From contig CAWIXH010000006.1 of NCBI GenBank assembly GCA_963839995.1, positions 1 to 64,000 of the forward strand: 64,000 bases of DNA. Direction: 5' to 3'. Position 1 is the first letter of the stretch; each line of letters starts with the position of its first letter. Below, one piece after another: positions 54,344 to 63,817 of the stretch. The notes beneath the pieces are model-generated. The model had not been told where the DNA came from, did not search any database, and worked only from the letters and a program-made list of their open reading frames with translations. The translations under genes and the position numbers were made by a program. The stretch comes from CAWIUB01 sp963839995 (GTDB taxonomy: Bacteria; Actinomycetota; Actinomycetes; Mycobacteriales; Jatrophihabitantaceae).

Positions 54344-57300
54344 GTGTCCCGGTTCTCTCCCGCAACGCAGGCGTGGTTCGACGGCGCATTCGCCGCCGCC
54401 ACGCCGTCGCAGCAGGGCGCCTGGGATGCCATCGCGCGCGGTGAGCACACGCTGGTGGTCGCGCCCACCGGCTCGGGAAAGACGCTCGCCGCGTTCCTGT
54501 CCGCCCTCGACCGGCTGGCTGGGCTGCCTGCTCCGGACGACCCGACGCGCCGCTGCCGGGTGCTGTACGTCAGCCCGCTCAAAGCGCTGGCGGCAGACGT
54601 CGAACGCAACCTGCGCTCGCCGCTCGCCGGAATCCGCCAGGCAGCGGTCCGTCTTGGCCTGCCGAGCCCTGACATCACCGTCGCTATGCGCTCCGGTGAC
54701 ACGCCTGCCGACGAGCGGCGGCTGTTCGCCCGGCGTCCGTCCGACATCCTGATCACCACCCCCGAGTCGTTGTTCCTGCTGCTGACGTCGGCGGCGCGCG
54801 AGGCCCTGCGTGGCATCGACACCGTCATCGTCGACGAGGTGCATGCCATCTGCGCCACCAAACGCGGCGCCCACCTGACCCTGTCGCTCGAACGACTCGA
54901 TGCACTGCTCGACGCTCCGGCGCAACGCATCGGCCTGTCCGCCACGGTCCGTCCGGTTGATGAGGTGGCCACATTTCTGGCCGGCGGGCGCCCGGTCAGC
55001 GTCGTGCAGCCGCCAATCGACAAGAGCTTCGACCTGCAGGTCGTCGTCCCGATCGAGGACATGTCAGCGCTTGGCGAAGCGTCAGGCGATCTGAGCGGAC
55101 CAGCGGCGGGCGCCGAGCGGCGCGCGTCGATATGGCCGCACGTCGAGGAGCGGGTGCTCGACCTGATCGAGGCCCACCGTTCCACGATCGTGTTCGCCAA
55201 CTCCCGCCGGCTCGCCGAGCGGCTCACCGCAAGGCTCAACGAACTCGCCGACGAACGCCTCGCCCAGCCACCACCGCCGGCGACCAAGCCTCCCGCCCAG
55301 GTGATGGCCGAGTCGGGAGCGGGCCGGCCGGCCGAAGGCGCCGTCGTTGCCAGGGCCCACCACGGTTCGGTCTCGCGCGAACAGCGTGTGCTGGTCGAGG
55401 AGGAACTCAAGGCCGGACGCCTGCCCGCGGTCGTGGCCACGTCGTCGCTGGAGCTGGGCATCGACATGGGGGCCGTCGATCTGGTCGTGCAGGTCGAGTC
55501 ACCGCCGTCTGTCGCATCCGGGCTGCAACGGGTCGGCCGCGCGGGTCACCAGGTCGGCGCGGTCTCCCGCGGCGTCATCTTTCCCAAGTACCGCGGCGAC
55601 CTGGTCGAGTGCGCGGTCGTGGCCGAGCGGATGCGTGCCGGCGCGATCGAGTCGATGCGTTACCCACGCAATCCGCTGGACGTGCTGGCTCAGCAGATCG
55701 TGGCGATCGTCGCGATGGACACGGTCACGGTCGACCAGATCGAGGATCTATCCCGCCGTGCCGCGCCGTTCGCAGGGCTGCCCCGCTCGGCGCTCGAGGC
55801 CGTGCTGGACATGCTGGCTGGCCGGTACCCGTCTGACGCGTTCGCCGAGCTGCGTCCTCGGCTGGTGTGGGATCGCGTCACTGGCGAGCTCACCACACGG
55901 CGGGGCGCCCAGCGGCTGGCGGTCACGAGTGGCGGCACGATCCCGGACCGCGGCCTATTCGGTGTCTTCCTAGCCGCGGGCGCTGAGGGCACGGCACGCC
56001 GCGTTGGCGAACTGGACGAGGAAATGGTCTACGAGTCGCGGGTGGGCGACGTGTTCCTGCTCGGCTCGTCGTCCTGGCGGATCGAGGAGATCACTCACGA
56101 CCGGGTCCTGGTCACGCCGGCACCTGGAGAGATCGGCCGGATGCCCTTCTGGAAGGGCGATTCGCCCGGCCGGCCGATCGAGCTGGGCCGGGCGCTGGGT
56201 GCCTTCCTGCGCGAGGTCGCTTCAGCGGACCCAGCCACCGCGGCCGCCCGGGCCCGGGCGGCCGGCCTCGACGAATGGGGCACCGCGAACCTGCTCGGGT
56301 ACCTCGCCGAGCAGCGCGACGCCACCCGGCAGCTGCCCGACGACCGGACCGTGCTGGTCGAACGCTTCCGCGACGAGTTGGGCGACTGGCGGCTGGTCGT
56401 GCACGCGCCGTTCGGCGCGCCCGTCAACGCCCCGTGGGCACTCGCCATCGGGGCGCGACTGCGCGAGCGTTACGGGCTGGACGTACAGTCGATGCACTCC
56501 GACGACGGCATCGTGCTGCGGCTGCCCGAGTCGGACGGCGAGCCTCCCGGTGCAGACCTCGCAATGTTCGAGGCCGATGAGATCGAGGCACTGGTCACCA
56601 CCGAGGTCGGCAGTTCGGCGCTGTTCGCGTCGCGGTTCCGCGAGTGCGCTGCCCGCTCGTTGCTGCTCCCCAAACGCGATCCCCGGCGCCGCGCTCCTCT
56701 GTGGCAGCAGCGCCAGCGAGCCAACCAGCTGTTGCAGGTGGCGAGCGAATACGGCGACTTCCCGGTCGTCCTGGAGTCCATGCGCGAATGCCTGCAGGAC
56801 GTCTATGACATGGCTGGGCTGACGGGGCTGATGCGCGATCTGGCTGCCCGGACGGTGCAGGTGGTCGAGGTCGAAACGCCCGCGCCGTCACCGTTCGCCC
56901 GGTCGCTGCTGTTCGGCTACGTCGGCATGTTCCTGTACGAGGGCGACGCACCGCTGGCCGAACGCCGCGCCCAAGCGCTGTCCCTGGACGCGACGCTGCT
57001 CGCCGAACTTCTCGGGTCCACCGAGCTGCGGGAGCTCCTCGACCCCGACTCGGTGGCCAACGTCGAGGCCGAGCTGCAGCGACTGCCCAGCCAGCGCCAC
57101 GCGCACGGCCAGGACGCGATACACGACCTGCTGCGGACGCTGGGCGACCTCACCACGGCCGAGGCACTAGCTCGCGGCGCCACCGCACACGAGCTGGCCG
57201 AGCTCGAGGCGCACCGCCGGCTAATCCGGGTCCGGATCGGCGGCGACGAGCGGTGGATCGCGATCGAAGACGCCGGCCGGCTACGCGACGCGTTGGGCAC

Positions 57301-58891
57301 GGCCCTTCCGGTGGGCGTGCCGGAGGCGTTCACCGAGCCGGTGCGCGACCCGCTCGGGGACCTGGTGGCCCGCTTCGCCCGCACCCACGGCCCGTTCCGG
57401 GCCGAGGAGGTCGGGCACCGGCTGGGCCTCGGGGTCGCCGTTGTGGCGTCGGCACTGGACCGGTTGCGCGCCACGGCACGCTTGGTGCAGGGTGAATTCC
57501 GGCCCGGCGCCGTCGGACTGGACTGGTGCGATGCCGAGGTGCTGCGGGCGATCCGGCGGCGTTCGCTGGCCGCATTGCGTCGCGACGTCGAACCGGTGCC
57601 GCCGGACGCCTTGGTGCGCTTCGTCCTCGGCTGGCAGGGCTGCACACCAGCGTCCAACGGAGGGCGAGGCGTCAACGGACTGCTCCGCGTCGTCGAGCAG
57701 CTGGCGGGCACGCCGTTGCCGGCGAGCGCGCTCGAGTCGCTGATCCTGCCCAGCCGAGTCATGGACTACGCCCCGGCGCTGCTCGACGAGCTGACGATCA
57801 GCGGCGAGGTGCTGTGGGCTGGTGCCGGGGCGCTCGGCAGTTCGGACGGCTGGCTCGTGCTGGCGCCAGCCGGCGTGGCCGACGTGCTGTTGCCCGACGT
57901 GACCGAGGTCGAGCAGACCCCCCTGCACGCCGCCCTCCTCGATGCCCTCGACGGTGATCAGGCGCTGTTCTTTCGCTCGCTGGCCGAACGGGCCGCGACC
58001 GGCGACACCGACGAGCTGCTCGCCGCCGCCATCTGGGACCTGGTCTGGGCAGGCGCGGTTACCAACGACACGCTGACTCCGGTGCGGGCGCTCCTGGACG
58101 GGCCGGGCCGGGGGGCGCACACTCGCCGTCCACGGCCGCCGCGGGCGAGATATGGCCGCTACACCGGGCTGTCGCCCGTCCGCGCGGCGACCCGCAGCAC
58201 GCCACGGACGATGACTGGACGCTGGTCACGGCCGCCGCATCGGGCCACCGACGCCAGTCGGCGCGCCGTGGCAGTCGCCGATGCGCTGCTCGACAGGTAC
58301 GGCATTGTCACCCGGGGGGTCGTGGTGGCCGAGCGGATCTCGGGAGGCTTCGCGGCCGTGTACCCAGTCCTCAAGGCAGCGGAGGAGTCTGGTCACGCCC
58401 GGCGGGGGTATTTCGTCGAAGGCCTCGGCGCAGCGCAGTTCGCGCTGCCGACAGCCGTGGATCGGCTGCGCAGCTGCACCCGCGGGGCGTCAGCCGATCC
58501 CACTGCAGTCGCACGCGCGCTCGTCCTGGCGGCCACCGACCCGGCGAATCCCTACGGCGCAGCCCTGCCGTGGCCCGAGCGCGATCCGGCCACCGAGGGC
58601 AGACGCGGACACCAGCCCGCGCGCAAGGCCGGCGCCCTGGTCGTGCTGGTTGACGGCGCGTGCGTCCTCTACGTGGAACGCGGCGGGCGGACGCTGCTCT
58701 CCTTCGCCGAGGATCCCGCGGTCCTGCAACCGGCCGCGGACGCCCTGGCCCTCGCCGTCCGGGACGGGGCGCTCGGCCGGCTCTCGGTCGAACGGGCGGA
58801 CGGCAGTCCGGTGACCGGATCGGCGCTGGGCGACGCGCTGGCGGCTGCCGGCTTCCGGCCGACACCGCGTGGGCTGCGCATGCGCGGCTGA
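54344..58891 (+). CDS. lhr: Lhr-family ATP-dependent helicase
   Basis: 1,515 residues from GTG 54344. RecA-like helicase core with Walker A APTGSGKT (40-47) and Walker B DEVH (164-167). Motif III-like SATVRP follows, then a second core domain with motif VI QRVGRAGHQVG, winged helix and the long C-terminal Lhr region. A superfamily-2 3'-5' helicase induced by DNA damage in mycobacteria. The basic linker around 58,110-58,240 (HTRRPRPPRARYG) is low-complexity. It lies near recA, so a role in repair is likely. Confidence 0.93.
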   Translation: MSRFSPATQAWFDGAFAAATPSQQGAWDAIARGEHTLVVAPTGSGKTLAAFLSALDRLAGLPAPDDPTRRCRVLYVSPLKALAADVERNLRSPLAGIRQAAVRLGLPSPDITVAMRSGDTPADERRLFARRPSDILITTPESLFLLLTSAAREALRGIDTVIVDEVHAICATKRGAHLTLSLERLDALLDAPAQRIGLSATVRPVDEVATFLAGGRPVSVVQPPIDKSFDLQVVVPIEDMSALGEASGDLSGPAAGAERRASIWPHVEERVLDLIEAHRSTIVFANSRRLAERLTARLNELADERLAQPPPPATKPPAQVMAESGAGRPAEGAVVARAHHGSVSREQRVLVEEELKAGRLPAVVATSSLELGIDMGAVDLVVQVESPPSVASGLQRVGRAGHQVGAVSRGVIFPKYRGDLVECAVVAERMRAGAIESMRYPRNPLDVLAQQIVAIVAMDTVTVDQIEDLSRRAAPFAGLPRSALEAVLDMLAGRYPSDAFAELRPRLVWDRVTGELTTRRGAQRLAVTSGGTIPDRGLFGVFLAAGAEGTARRVGELDEEMVYESRVGDVFLLGSSSWRIEEITHDRVLVTPAPGEIGRMPFWKGDSPGRPIELGRALGAFLREVASADPATAAARARAAGLDEWGTANLLGYLAEQRDATRQLPDDRTVLVERFRDELGDWRLVVHAPFGAPVNAPWALAIGARLRERYGLDVQSMHSDDGIVLRLPESDGEPPGADLAMFEADEIEALVTTEVGSSALFASRFRECAARSLLLPKRDPRRRAPLWQQRQRANQLLQVASEYGDFPVVLESMRECLQDVYDMAGLTGLMRDLAARTVQVVEVETPAPSPFARSLLFGYVGMFLYEGDAPLAERRAQALSLDATLLAELLGSTELRELLDPDSVANVEAELQRLPSQRHAHGQDAIHDLLRTLGDLTTAEALARGATAHELAELEAHRRLIRVRIGGDERWIAIEDAGRLRDALGTALPVGVPEAFTEPVRDPLGDLVARFARTHGPFRAEEVGHRLGLGVAVVASALDRLRATARLVQGEFRPGAVGLDWCDAEVLRAIRRRSLAALRRDVEPVPPDALVRFVLGWQGCTPASNGGRGVNGLLRVVEQLAGTPLPASALESLILPSRVMDYAPALLDELTISGEVLWAGAGALGSSDGWLVLAPAGVADVLLPDVTEVEQTPLHAALLDALDGDQALFFRSLAERAATGDTDELLAAAIWDLVWAGAVTNDTLTPVRALLDGPGRGAHTRRPRPPRARYGRYTGLSPVRAATRSTPRTMTGRWSRPPHRATDASRRAVAVADALLDRYGIVTRGVVVAERISGGFAAVYPVLKAAEESGHARRGYFVEGLGAAQFALPTAVDRLRSCTRGASADPTAVARALVLAATDPANPYGAALPWPERDPATEGRRGHQPARKAGALVVLVDGACVLYVERGGRTLLSFAEDPAVLQPAADALALAVRDGALGRLSVERADGSPVTGSALGDALAAAGFRPTPRGLRMRG

Positions 58892-58909
58892 GCCGACACG
58901 GAGCACCAC

Positions 58910-59014
58910 GTGTGGACGCCCGTCGGTCGGCTCGCGAACCTGGCCGAGCTGGCGGCCGCCGCGGCAGCGGGTTACCTGGCGGTGCCCAGGCTGTCAGCAG
59001 AGCTGATCGGCTGA
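58910..59014 (+). CDS. Candidate 34-residue ORF after lhr
   Basis: GTG 58910 follows GGAGC by five bases; reads MWTPVGRLANLAELAAAAAA, then GYLAVPRLSAELIG. Helical and hydrophobic but without a clear membrane span. It may simply be chance; it ends seven bases before the convergent pspA stop. Confidence 0.3.
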   Translation: MWTPVGRLANLAELAAAAAAGYLAVPRLSAELIG

Positions 59015-59021
59015 CACCGGC

Positions 59022-59885
59022 TCAGGACTGCTCGGGGGTGCTGGCCGGTGCCTGTGTGGGGAGACCGGGTGTCGTCTGTGTCGACGGTGCCGGCGCCGGG
59101 GCCGGGTTCTCGATCGCCGGGGCCGTCCCTCCCTCGACCGCCGCGGTCTCGGGCTGGTCGTGCCGCAACGACGCCCGGATCTCTTCCAGCCGCGCCGAGC
59201 CCTCGAGATTGATTGTGGCCTTCTTGATCTCGATCATGCGCCCGGCAACCGAGTTCTTGGCCAGGTCCGCCTGGCCGAGCGCGTTCGCGTAGCGCTGCTC
59301 GATCTTGTCGCGGACCTCGTCGAGGGAGGGCACATTCGAGGGCGCCGCCATCTCGCTCATCTGCTGCAGTGAGGCCGAGACTGTCTCCTGCATCTTGGCC
59401 TGGTCTAGCTGGCTGAGCAGCTTGGTGCGCTCGGCGAGCTTCTCCTGCAGCATCGTGGCGTTGTTGTCGACCGCCTCGCGGGCCTGTGCCGCGGCCTGGA
59501 TCGCCTGGTCGTGAAGCCCCTTCATGTCCTCGGCGGACTGCTCGGCACTGACCAGCTGGTTAGCCAGCGCCTGGGCGGTCTCCTCGAAGTCCTGAGCCTT
59601 GGCCTCATTGCCCTCGGACCGCGCCTTGTCGGCCAGGACGAGGGCTTGCTTGGCCTGCGCCTGCAAGGTGTCGACCTGGTTGAGCTGCCGGTCGAGCTTC
59701 ATCTCCAGCTGTCGCTGGTTGCCGATGACGTTCGCCGCCTGACGGGTCAGCTGCGCGTGCTGGCTTTGCGCCTCTTGGATCGCCTGCTGGATCTGGATCT
59801 TGGGGTCGGCCCGCTCGTCGACCTTGGCGCCGAACCAGGACATGAAGTATTTCCACGCCCGAATGAACGGATTAGGTTTGGCCAT
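59022..59885 (-). CDS. pspA: Phage-shock protein A (PspA/IM30 family)
   Basis: 287 residues from ATG 59885. It starts with an amphipathic membrane-binding helix (NPFIRAWKYFMSWFGAKV), followed by long coiled-coil (DPKIQIQQAIQEAQSQHA, EMKLDRQLNQVDTLQAQAKQ) and a Pro/Ala/Thr tail of about 45 residues. It forms oligomers that stabilise the inner membrane under stress. Orthologous in position to Rv2744c. A TetR gene lies between it and clgR here. Confidence 0.93.
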   Translation of the reverse strand: MAKPNPFIRAWKYFMSWFGAKVDERADPKIQIQQAIQEAQSQHAQLTRQAANVIGNQRQLEMKLDRQLNQVDTLQAQAKQALVLADKARSEGNEAKAQDFEETAQALANQLVSAEQSAEDMKGLHDQAIQAAAQAREAVDNNATMLQEKLAERTKLLSQLDQAKMQETVSASLQQMSEMAAPSNVPSLDEVRDKIEQRYANALGQADLAKNSVAGRMIEIKKATINLEGSARLEEIRASLRHDQPETAAVEGGTAPAIENPAPAPAPSTQTTPGLPTQAPASTPEQS

Positions 59886-59911
59886 TTATCTCGCCCTCCA
59901 GGTGTGCTGAC

Positions 59912-59948
59912 TGACACGATTTTGTCCGTCGCTGTACTCATCGTGTCA
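59912..59948. promoter_or_regulatory. Inverted repeat between TetR gene and pspA
   Basis: TGACACGAT (59912-59920) and ATCGTGTCA (59940-59948): perfect 9-bp arms, 19 bases apart, 27-63 bases upstream of pspA. The second arm is embedded in TCGTGTCACGA, itself palindromic. A candidate operator for the adjacent TetR protein. Confidence 0.5.
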
Positions 59949-60004
59949 CGAGCAGCGGCGAATATCTCAAGATCCTCTCCAGAACGATCGCGGCGCGCAA
60001 CCGA

Positions 60005-60673
60005 TCAGGCCGGGAGCGCCTGCCCGGCAGGTTCGGCCGGCAGCGTCGACGATGCAGCCGACGGCGAGGCAGCGGCCGACAAGCCGGCCAGCAGGATCTC
60101 CAGATCCGCGGCGATGGCGGGCGGCGCCGCAGGGGTGACCAGGTAGGAGGCGAGCCAGCGCAGCACCGTGTCAGTCCCGCGACAGCCGGCGGCGGTGAGC
60201 GCAGCGTCGACACCAGCTCGCGCGCTGCGCCACCCCTCAGCCGCGGCATCTATCCGCGACAGGGCAGCCAGCGTGGCCGGCTCGACGTCGGCCAGGGTGC
60301 TGCGTAGCGGGTGCTCGGACAGCGCCGTGGCAGCCTGGCCCAGAGCATCCGGCAGCGCTCGGTCGCGACCGCCGGCGATCAACGCCTCGATCTCGTTCGT
60401 GAGCAATGCGGCGAGCACGGCATCGCGGGTCCGGAAGTGGTTGTAGAGCGTCGCCTTGGCAACGCCTGCCGCTGCGGCCACCTGGGCCATGGTGATCCTG
60501 GTGCCGCTCACCTGGACGGCTCGGCGCGCCCCGTCGAGCAGTGCGGTGCGGGTCCGGTCCATCGCATTGCCGGCGCGCGACCTGGTGCCTGCCGGACGCA
60601 CGGGTACCGCGGAGGCGATACGCGGCGGCTGCGCGGTGGATCGGAACAACGTGTCGAACAGCGGATCGCCCAT
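60005..60673 (-). CDS. TetR-family regulator
   Basis: 222 residues from ATG 60673. HTH at residues 45-80 (ARRAVQVSGTRITMAQVAAA then AGVAKATLYNHFRTRDAVLA), then a helical ligand domain. An N-terminal extension of about 30 residues precedes the HTH. Located between clgR and pspA on the same strand; it could repress pspA through the inverted repeat at 59912-59948. Ligand unknown. Confidence 0.85.
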   Translation of the reverse strand: MGDPLFDTLFRSTAQPPRIASAVPVRPAGTRSRAGNAMDRTRTALLDGARRAVQVSGTRITMAQVAAAAGVAKATLYNHFRTRDAVLAALLTNEIEALIAGGRDRALPDALGQAATALSEHPLRSTLADVEPATLAALSRIDAAAEGWRSARAGVDAALTAAGCRGTDTVLRWLASYLVTPAAPPAIAADLEILLAGLSAAASPSAASSTLPAEPAGQALPA

Positions 60674-60744
60674 GCTCGGCAGGCTACCGCCCGGGTGGGC
60701 ACGTACCGTGGCGGCGCGCGGCAAGCTGATCGGCGCCGAGCGGC

Positions 60745-61086
60745 TCAGGCGGCGACGGTCGGCAGCGCGCGCATCTGGGGGCCGGCGCTTTCGCCGGAAC
60801 CGGCCGGCGCCACCATCGTGCGTCCGCTGCCGGCTACCGCGCCCACGAGCTTCTCCTCGCGACGCAGCGTGTCGGTGACCTCACGGAACAGCTCGGACAG
60901 CTCGACATCGAGGGCGGAGCAGATCGCGGCGAGCAGCTCGGACGAGGGCTCCTTCTGCCCACGCTCGACCTCGGAGAGGTAGCCGAGGCTCACCCGGGCG
61001 TTCGATGACACCTCTCGCAGCGTGCGCCGCTGGCGCAGCCGGATCCCCCGCAGGGTCTCGCCGACCACCTGTCGAAGCACAGCCAT
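60745..61086 (-). CDS. clgR: Clp gene regulator ClgR
   Basis: 113 residues from ATG 61086. XRE-type HTH (REVSSNARVSLGYLSEVERG) and the ClgR C-terminal basic/Ala region ending PTVAA. In Streptomyces and Corynebacterium ClgR turnover depends on a C-terminal AA recognised by ClpP; that ending is present. ClgR activates clpP1P2, clpC and, in mycobacteria, the clgR-pspA locus. Confidence 0.92.
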   Translation of the reverse strand: MAVLRQVVGETLRGIRLRQRRTLREVSSNARVSLGYLSEVERGQKEPSSELLAAICSALDVELSELFREVTDTLRREEKLVGAVAGSGRTMVAPAGSGESAGPQMRALPTVAA

Positions 61087-61186
61087 GGTGCGAAACCCCC
61101 TTCACGACAGTCCAGCACGGTCGCCCCACTGGCGACCGGCATTCACGGTACCCGGCGCCTCGGACGCAGACCTGCGCTGCGACGCG

Positions 61187-61204
61187 CGTACGCTCACGGC
61201 GAAC
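61187..61204. promoter_or_regulatory. ClgR box upstream of clgR
   Basis: The core CGCTCACGGCG (61191-61201) fits CGCYNANRGCG at every position; with flanks, 17 of 18 of WNNWCGCYNANRGCGWWS agree. It sits about 100 bases before clgR, overlapping the end of cinA. Autoregulation is the obvious reading. Confidence 0.6.
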
Positions 61205-61703
61205 GTAACGCTGTAATCGCACGCCCGCATTCCCGTCTCAGCAAGTCCACGGTTGCCGCAACGGCCGCGGCGCGGATCGCGGCCCGGTCTCCGGCCAAGT
61301 CGCGCTCGGCGAGTGTCTCGTCGTCCGGCCCGGCAATCGCGATGTACACCCGGCCGACCGGCTGGCTGTCCTGTTCGTCGGGCCCAGCGACACCGGTGAC
61401 GCCCACGCCGTACGTCGCCCCGAGTCGGCGCCGGACGCCCACGGCGAGCGCCATCGCGACGTCGGGATCCACCGGTCCGCGTTCCCGTAGCAGCGCCTCG
61501 GGGACGCTGGCGAGGGTCGCCTTGAGATCCGTCGCATAGACGACCACGCCGCCGCGGATCGTGGAGCTCGCGCCCGGCGTGGCGGTCAGGGCTGCAGTGA
61601 CCAAGCCGCCGGTGAGCGACTCCGCGACGGCCACCGTGGCACCGAGCTCGCCGAGCTCGGCGTGCAGCGGCACCAGGGCGCGCGCGTAATCGGGCCCGGT
61701 CAT
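61194..61703 (-). CDS. cinA: CinA C-terminal-domain protein (nicotinamide-nucleotide amidase)
   Basis: 169 residues from ATG 61703. CinA/PncC core: VAVAESLTGGLVTAALTATP, GASSTIRGGVVVYATDLK and VGVTGVAGPDEQD. It deamidates NMN to NaMN in NAD recycling. Overlaps pgsA by ATGA (61700-61703). No MoaB-like N-terminal domain, the short form usual in actinobacteria. Confidence 0.92.
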   Translation of the reverse strand: MTGPDYARALVPLHAELGELGATVAVAESLTGGLVTAALTATPGASSTIRGGVVVYATDLKATLASVPEALLRERGPVDPDVAMALAVGVRRRLGATYGVGVTGVAGPDEQDSQPVGRVYIAIAGPDDETLAERDLAGDRAAIRAAAVAATVDLLRRECGRAITALRSP

Positions 61704-62341
61704 GTCGGGCCGCTGCCCATCGTGGCCGGGCGCGGCACACGGCGCAGCCGGGTGGCACGCGCGATGTAGTCGACGCCGGTGACTACGGCCAGCGCGACGG
61801 CGATCCCCATGACGATCTCGGCAATCGTATGCAGCCAGCCGGACAGCGGCAGCACGTAGAGCCCGATGGCTACCGCCTGCAGCAGCGTCTTGAGCTTTCC
61901 GCCGCGGCTGGCCGGCATGACGCCGTGCCGAATCACCCAAAACCGCAGCAGGGTTACCCCGACCTCGCGCGTAAGCACGATCACGGTGATCCACCAGGGC
62001 AGTTCGCCGAGTGCCGACAGACCCACCAGCGCCGTCCCGATCAGTGCCTTGTCGGCAATCGGGTCGGCGAGCTTGCCGAACTCGGTAACGAGTCCGCGAC
62101 GGCGGGCGATCTCTCCGTCGAGCCGATCGGTCAGTGAGGCGATGGCGAAGACGACCCCGGCAGCGATTCGCCAGCTGGTCTGGTGGCCTCCATGGGCGAA
62201 GAGAAGCAACGCAAAGACCGGGACAAGGAACAACCGCAGGACGGTGAGCGCGTTGGCGATGTTCCACGCGGACGCGGGACCCGGCGGATGCGAGATCGGA
62301 TCCGTTTGTGCTCGGCGCGACGAGGCCGGGCGGGTGGTCAC
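61700..62341 (-). CDS. pgsA: CDP-diacylglycerol-glycerol-3-phosphate phosphatidyltransferase
   Basis: 213 residues from GTG 62341, four bases overlapping rimO. The CDP-alcohol motif D-x2-DG-x2-AR-x8-G-x3-D-x3-D is seen as DRLDGEIARRRG ... GKLADPIADK; five to six membrane helices. It makes phosphatidylglycerolphosphate for PG and cardiolipin. Middle gene of rimO-pgsA-cinA. Confidence 0.94.
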   Translation of the reverse strand: MTTRPASSRRAQTDPISHPPGPASAWNIANALTVLRLFLVPVFALLLFAHGGHQTSWRIAAGVVFAIASLTDRLDGEIARRRGLVTEFGKLADPIADKALIGTALVGLSALGELPWWITVIVLTREVGVTLLRFWVIRHGVMPASRGGKLKTLLQAVAIGLYVLPLSGWLHTIAEIVMGIAVALAVVTGVDYIARATRLRRVPRPATMGSGPT

Positions 62342-63744
62342 CGCACGGCCCGCCCCGTCTGGTCTGCGCCGTCGGATGCAATCACGACGGCGGCGCAGAA
62401 GGATCCGGGACGCAGGTCCGCGAGGTCGCCCACGAGACAGGTGGTTGAGTCGACGTCCGGACCCTGATGAGCCGCTCGGCCGACCACCACGTCGTCGTCC
62501 ACCGCGTCCACCATCACCTCGACATGGTCGCCGACCCGGTCCTCGGCGCGCTGCGCCACCAACTCGTCGGCCAGCGCCGCGATCCGGGCAACCCGCTCGC
62601 GGATGACGTGGTCCGGGAGCTTGCGGCCGAGCGACGCGGCGACCGTCCCGTCCTCATCGGAGTAGCCGAACACACCGAGCGCGTCCAGCCGAGCTTCCGT
62701 CACGAAACGTTCGAGCTCCGCGACGTCGTCCTCCGTCTCACCCGGAAAGCCGACAATCACGTTGCTGCGCACCCCGGCGTCCGGAGCCAGGTCTCGGATG
62801 CGCGCCAGCAGGTCGAGGAACGCCTCCGTCGAGCCGAATCGCTTCATGGCCCGCAGGATGGGCGGGCTCGCGTGTTGGAAGGACAGGTCGAAGTACGGCG
62901 CGACATGTGGGGTGCCGGCGATCGCAGCAAGCAGGCTAGGACGCAGCTCGGCAGGCTGAAGATACGTCAGCCGAACCCGCTGCACGCCGTCGATCACGGC
63001 CAACTGCGCTAGCAGCTTCTCGAGTGCCCGCGTGTCGCCGAAGTCCTTTCCGTAGGACGTCGAGTTCTCGCTGACCAGCACCAGCTCGCGGACGCCTGTC
63101 TCGGCGAGCCAGCGCGCCTCCGCTAGCACTTCAGTCGGTGGCCGGGACACGAACGCGCCGCGGAAGGACGGGATGGCGCAGAACGTGCAGCGGCGATCGC
63201 ATCCCGAGGCGAGCTTGAGGTACGCCGTCGGCGCGTCGTCGGTTCGGCGCCGGGCACTCGGCACCCACGCATGGCCGGGTACGGCGACATCCGCGGTCGC
63301 GGCCGGGCGATACGCCGGGGTGACCGGCAGCAGGGTGCGGCGATCCCTCGGCCGGTGTGCTGCAATCGGGTAGCCGGCCGCGACATGGTCCAGCCGGGCC
63401 GCGATGTCGGGGTACGCGTCGAAGCCGAGGACGGCGGCCACCTCGGGCAGCGCCTCCGCGAGCTCGCTGCCGTAACGCTCGGCCAAGCAGCCGACGGCGA
63501 CCACCTTCGCGCCGGTGTCGGCCGCGGCGAGCAGGGTGTCGATGGAGTCCTTCTTGGCCGCATCGATAAATCCGCAGGTGTTGACGACGATCAGGTCGGC
63601 CGCGGCCGAGTCGTCCGTGACGGTCCATCCGCCGTACGCAAGCCGTCCGGCCAGCTCCTCGGAGTCGACCTCGTTGCGGGCGCAGCCCAAGGATACGAGA
63701 GTGACCGCGCGTGAGAGAGCCTCGCCGACGACGTGGGATGGCAC
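62338..63744 (-). CDS. rimO: Ribosomal protein S12 methylthiotransferase
   Basis: 468 residues from ATG 63744. Radical-SAM C182, C186 and C189 (CDRRCTFC); N-terminal cluster C21, C57 and C86; TRAM domain (RVGDHVEVMVDAVDD). It methylthiolates an aspartate of ribosomal protein S12. Paralogous to MiaB of this window but shorter in the first domain. First gene of an overlapping operon with pgsA and cinA. Confidence 0.95.
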   Translation of the reverse strand: MPSHVVGEALSRAVTLVSLGCARNEVDSEELAGRLAYGGWTVTDDSAAADLIVVNTCGFIDAAKKDSIDTLLAAADTGAKVVAVGCLAERYGSELAEALPEVAAVLGFDAYPDIAARLDHVAAGYPIAAHRPRDRRTLLPVTPAYRPAATADVAVPGHAWVPSARRRTDDAPTAYLKLASGCDRRCTFCAIPSFRGAFVSRPPTEVLAEARWLAETGVRELVLVSENSTSYGKDFGDTRALEKLLAQLAVIDGVQRVRLTYLQPAELRPSLLAAIAGTPHVAPYFDLSFQHASPPILRAMKRFGSTEAFLDLLARIRDLAPDAGVRSNVIVGFPGETEDDVAELERFVTEARLDALGVFGYSDEDGTVAASLGRKLPDHVIRERVARIAALADELVAQRAEDRVGDHVEVMVDAVDDDVVVGRAAHQGPDVDSTTCLVGDLADLRPGSFCAAVVIASDGADQTGRAVR

Positions 63745-63817
63745 GTTGGCAGGTTACCCGCGGTGCGCTGCCGCTCGGCGATCGAAGCCGGCTGCTGGGA
63801 CAGGATACCGTGCCGCC

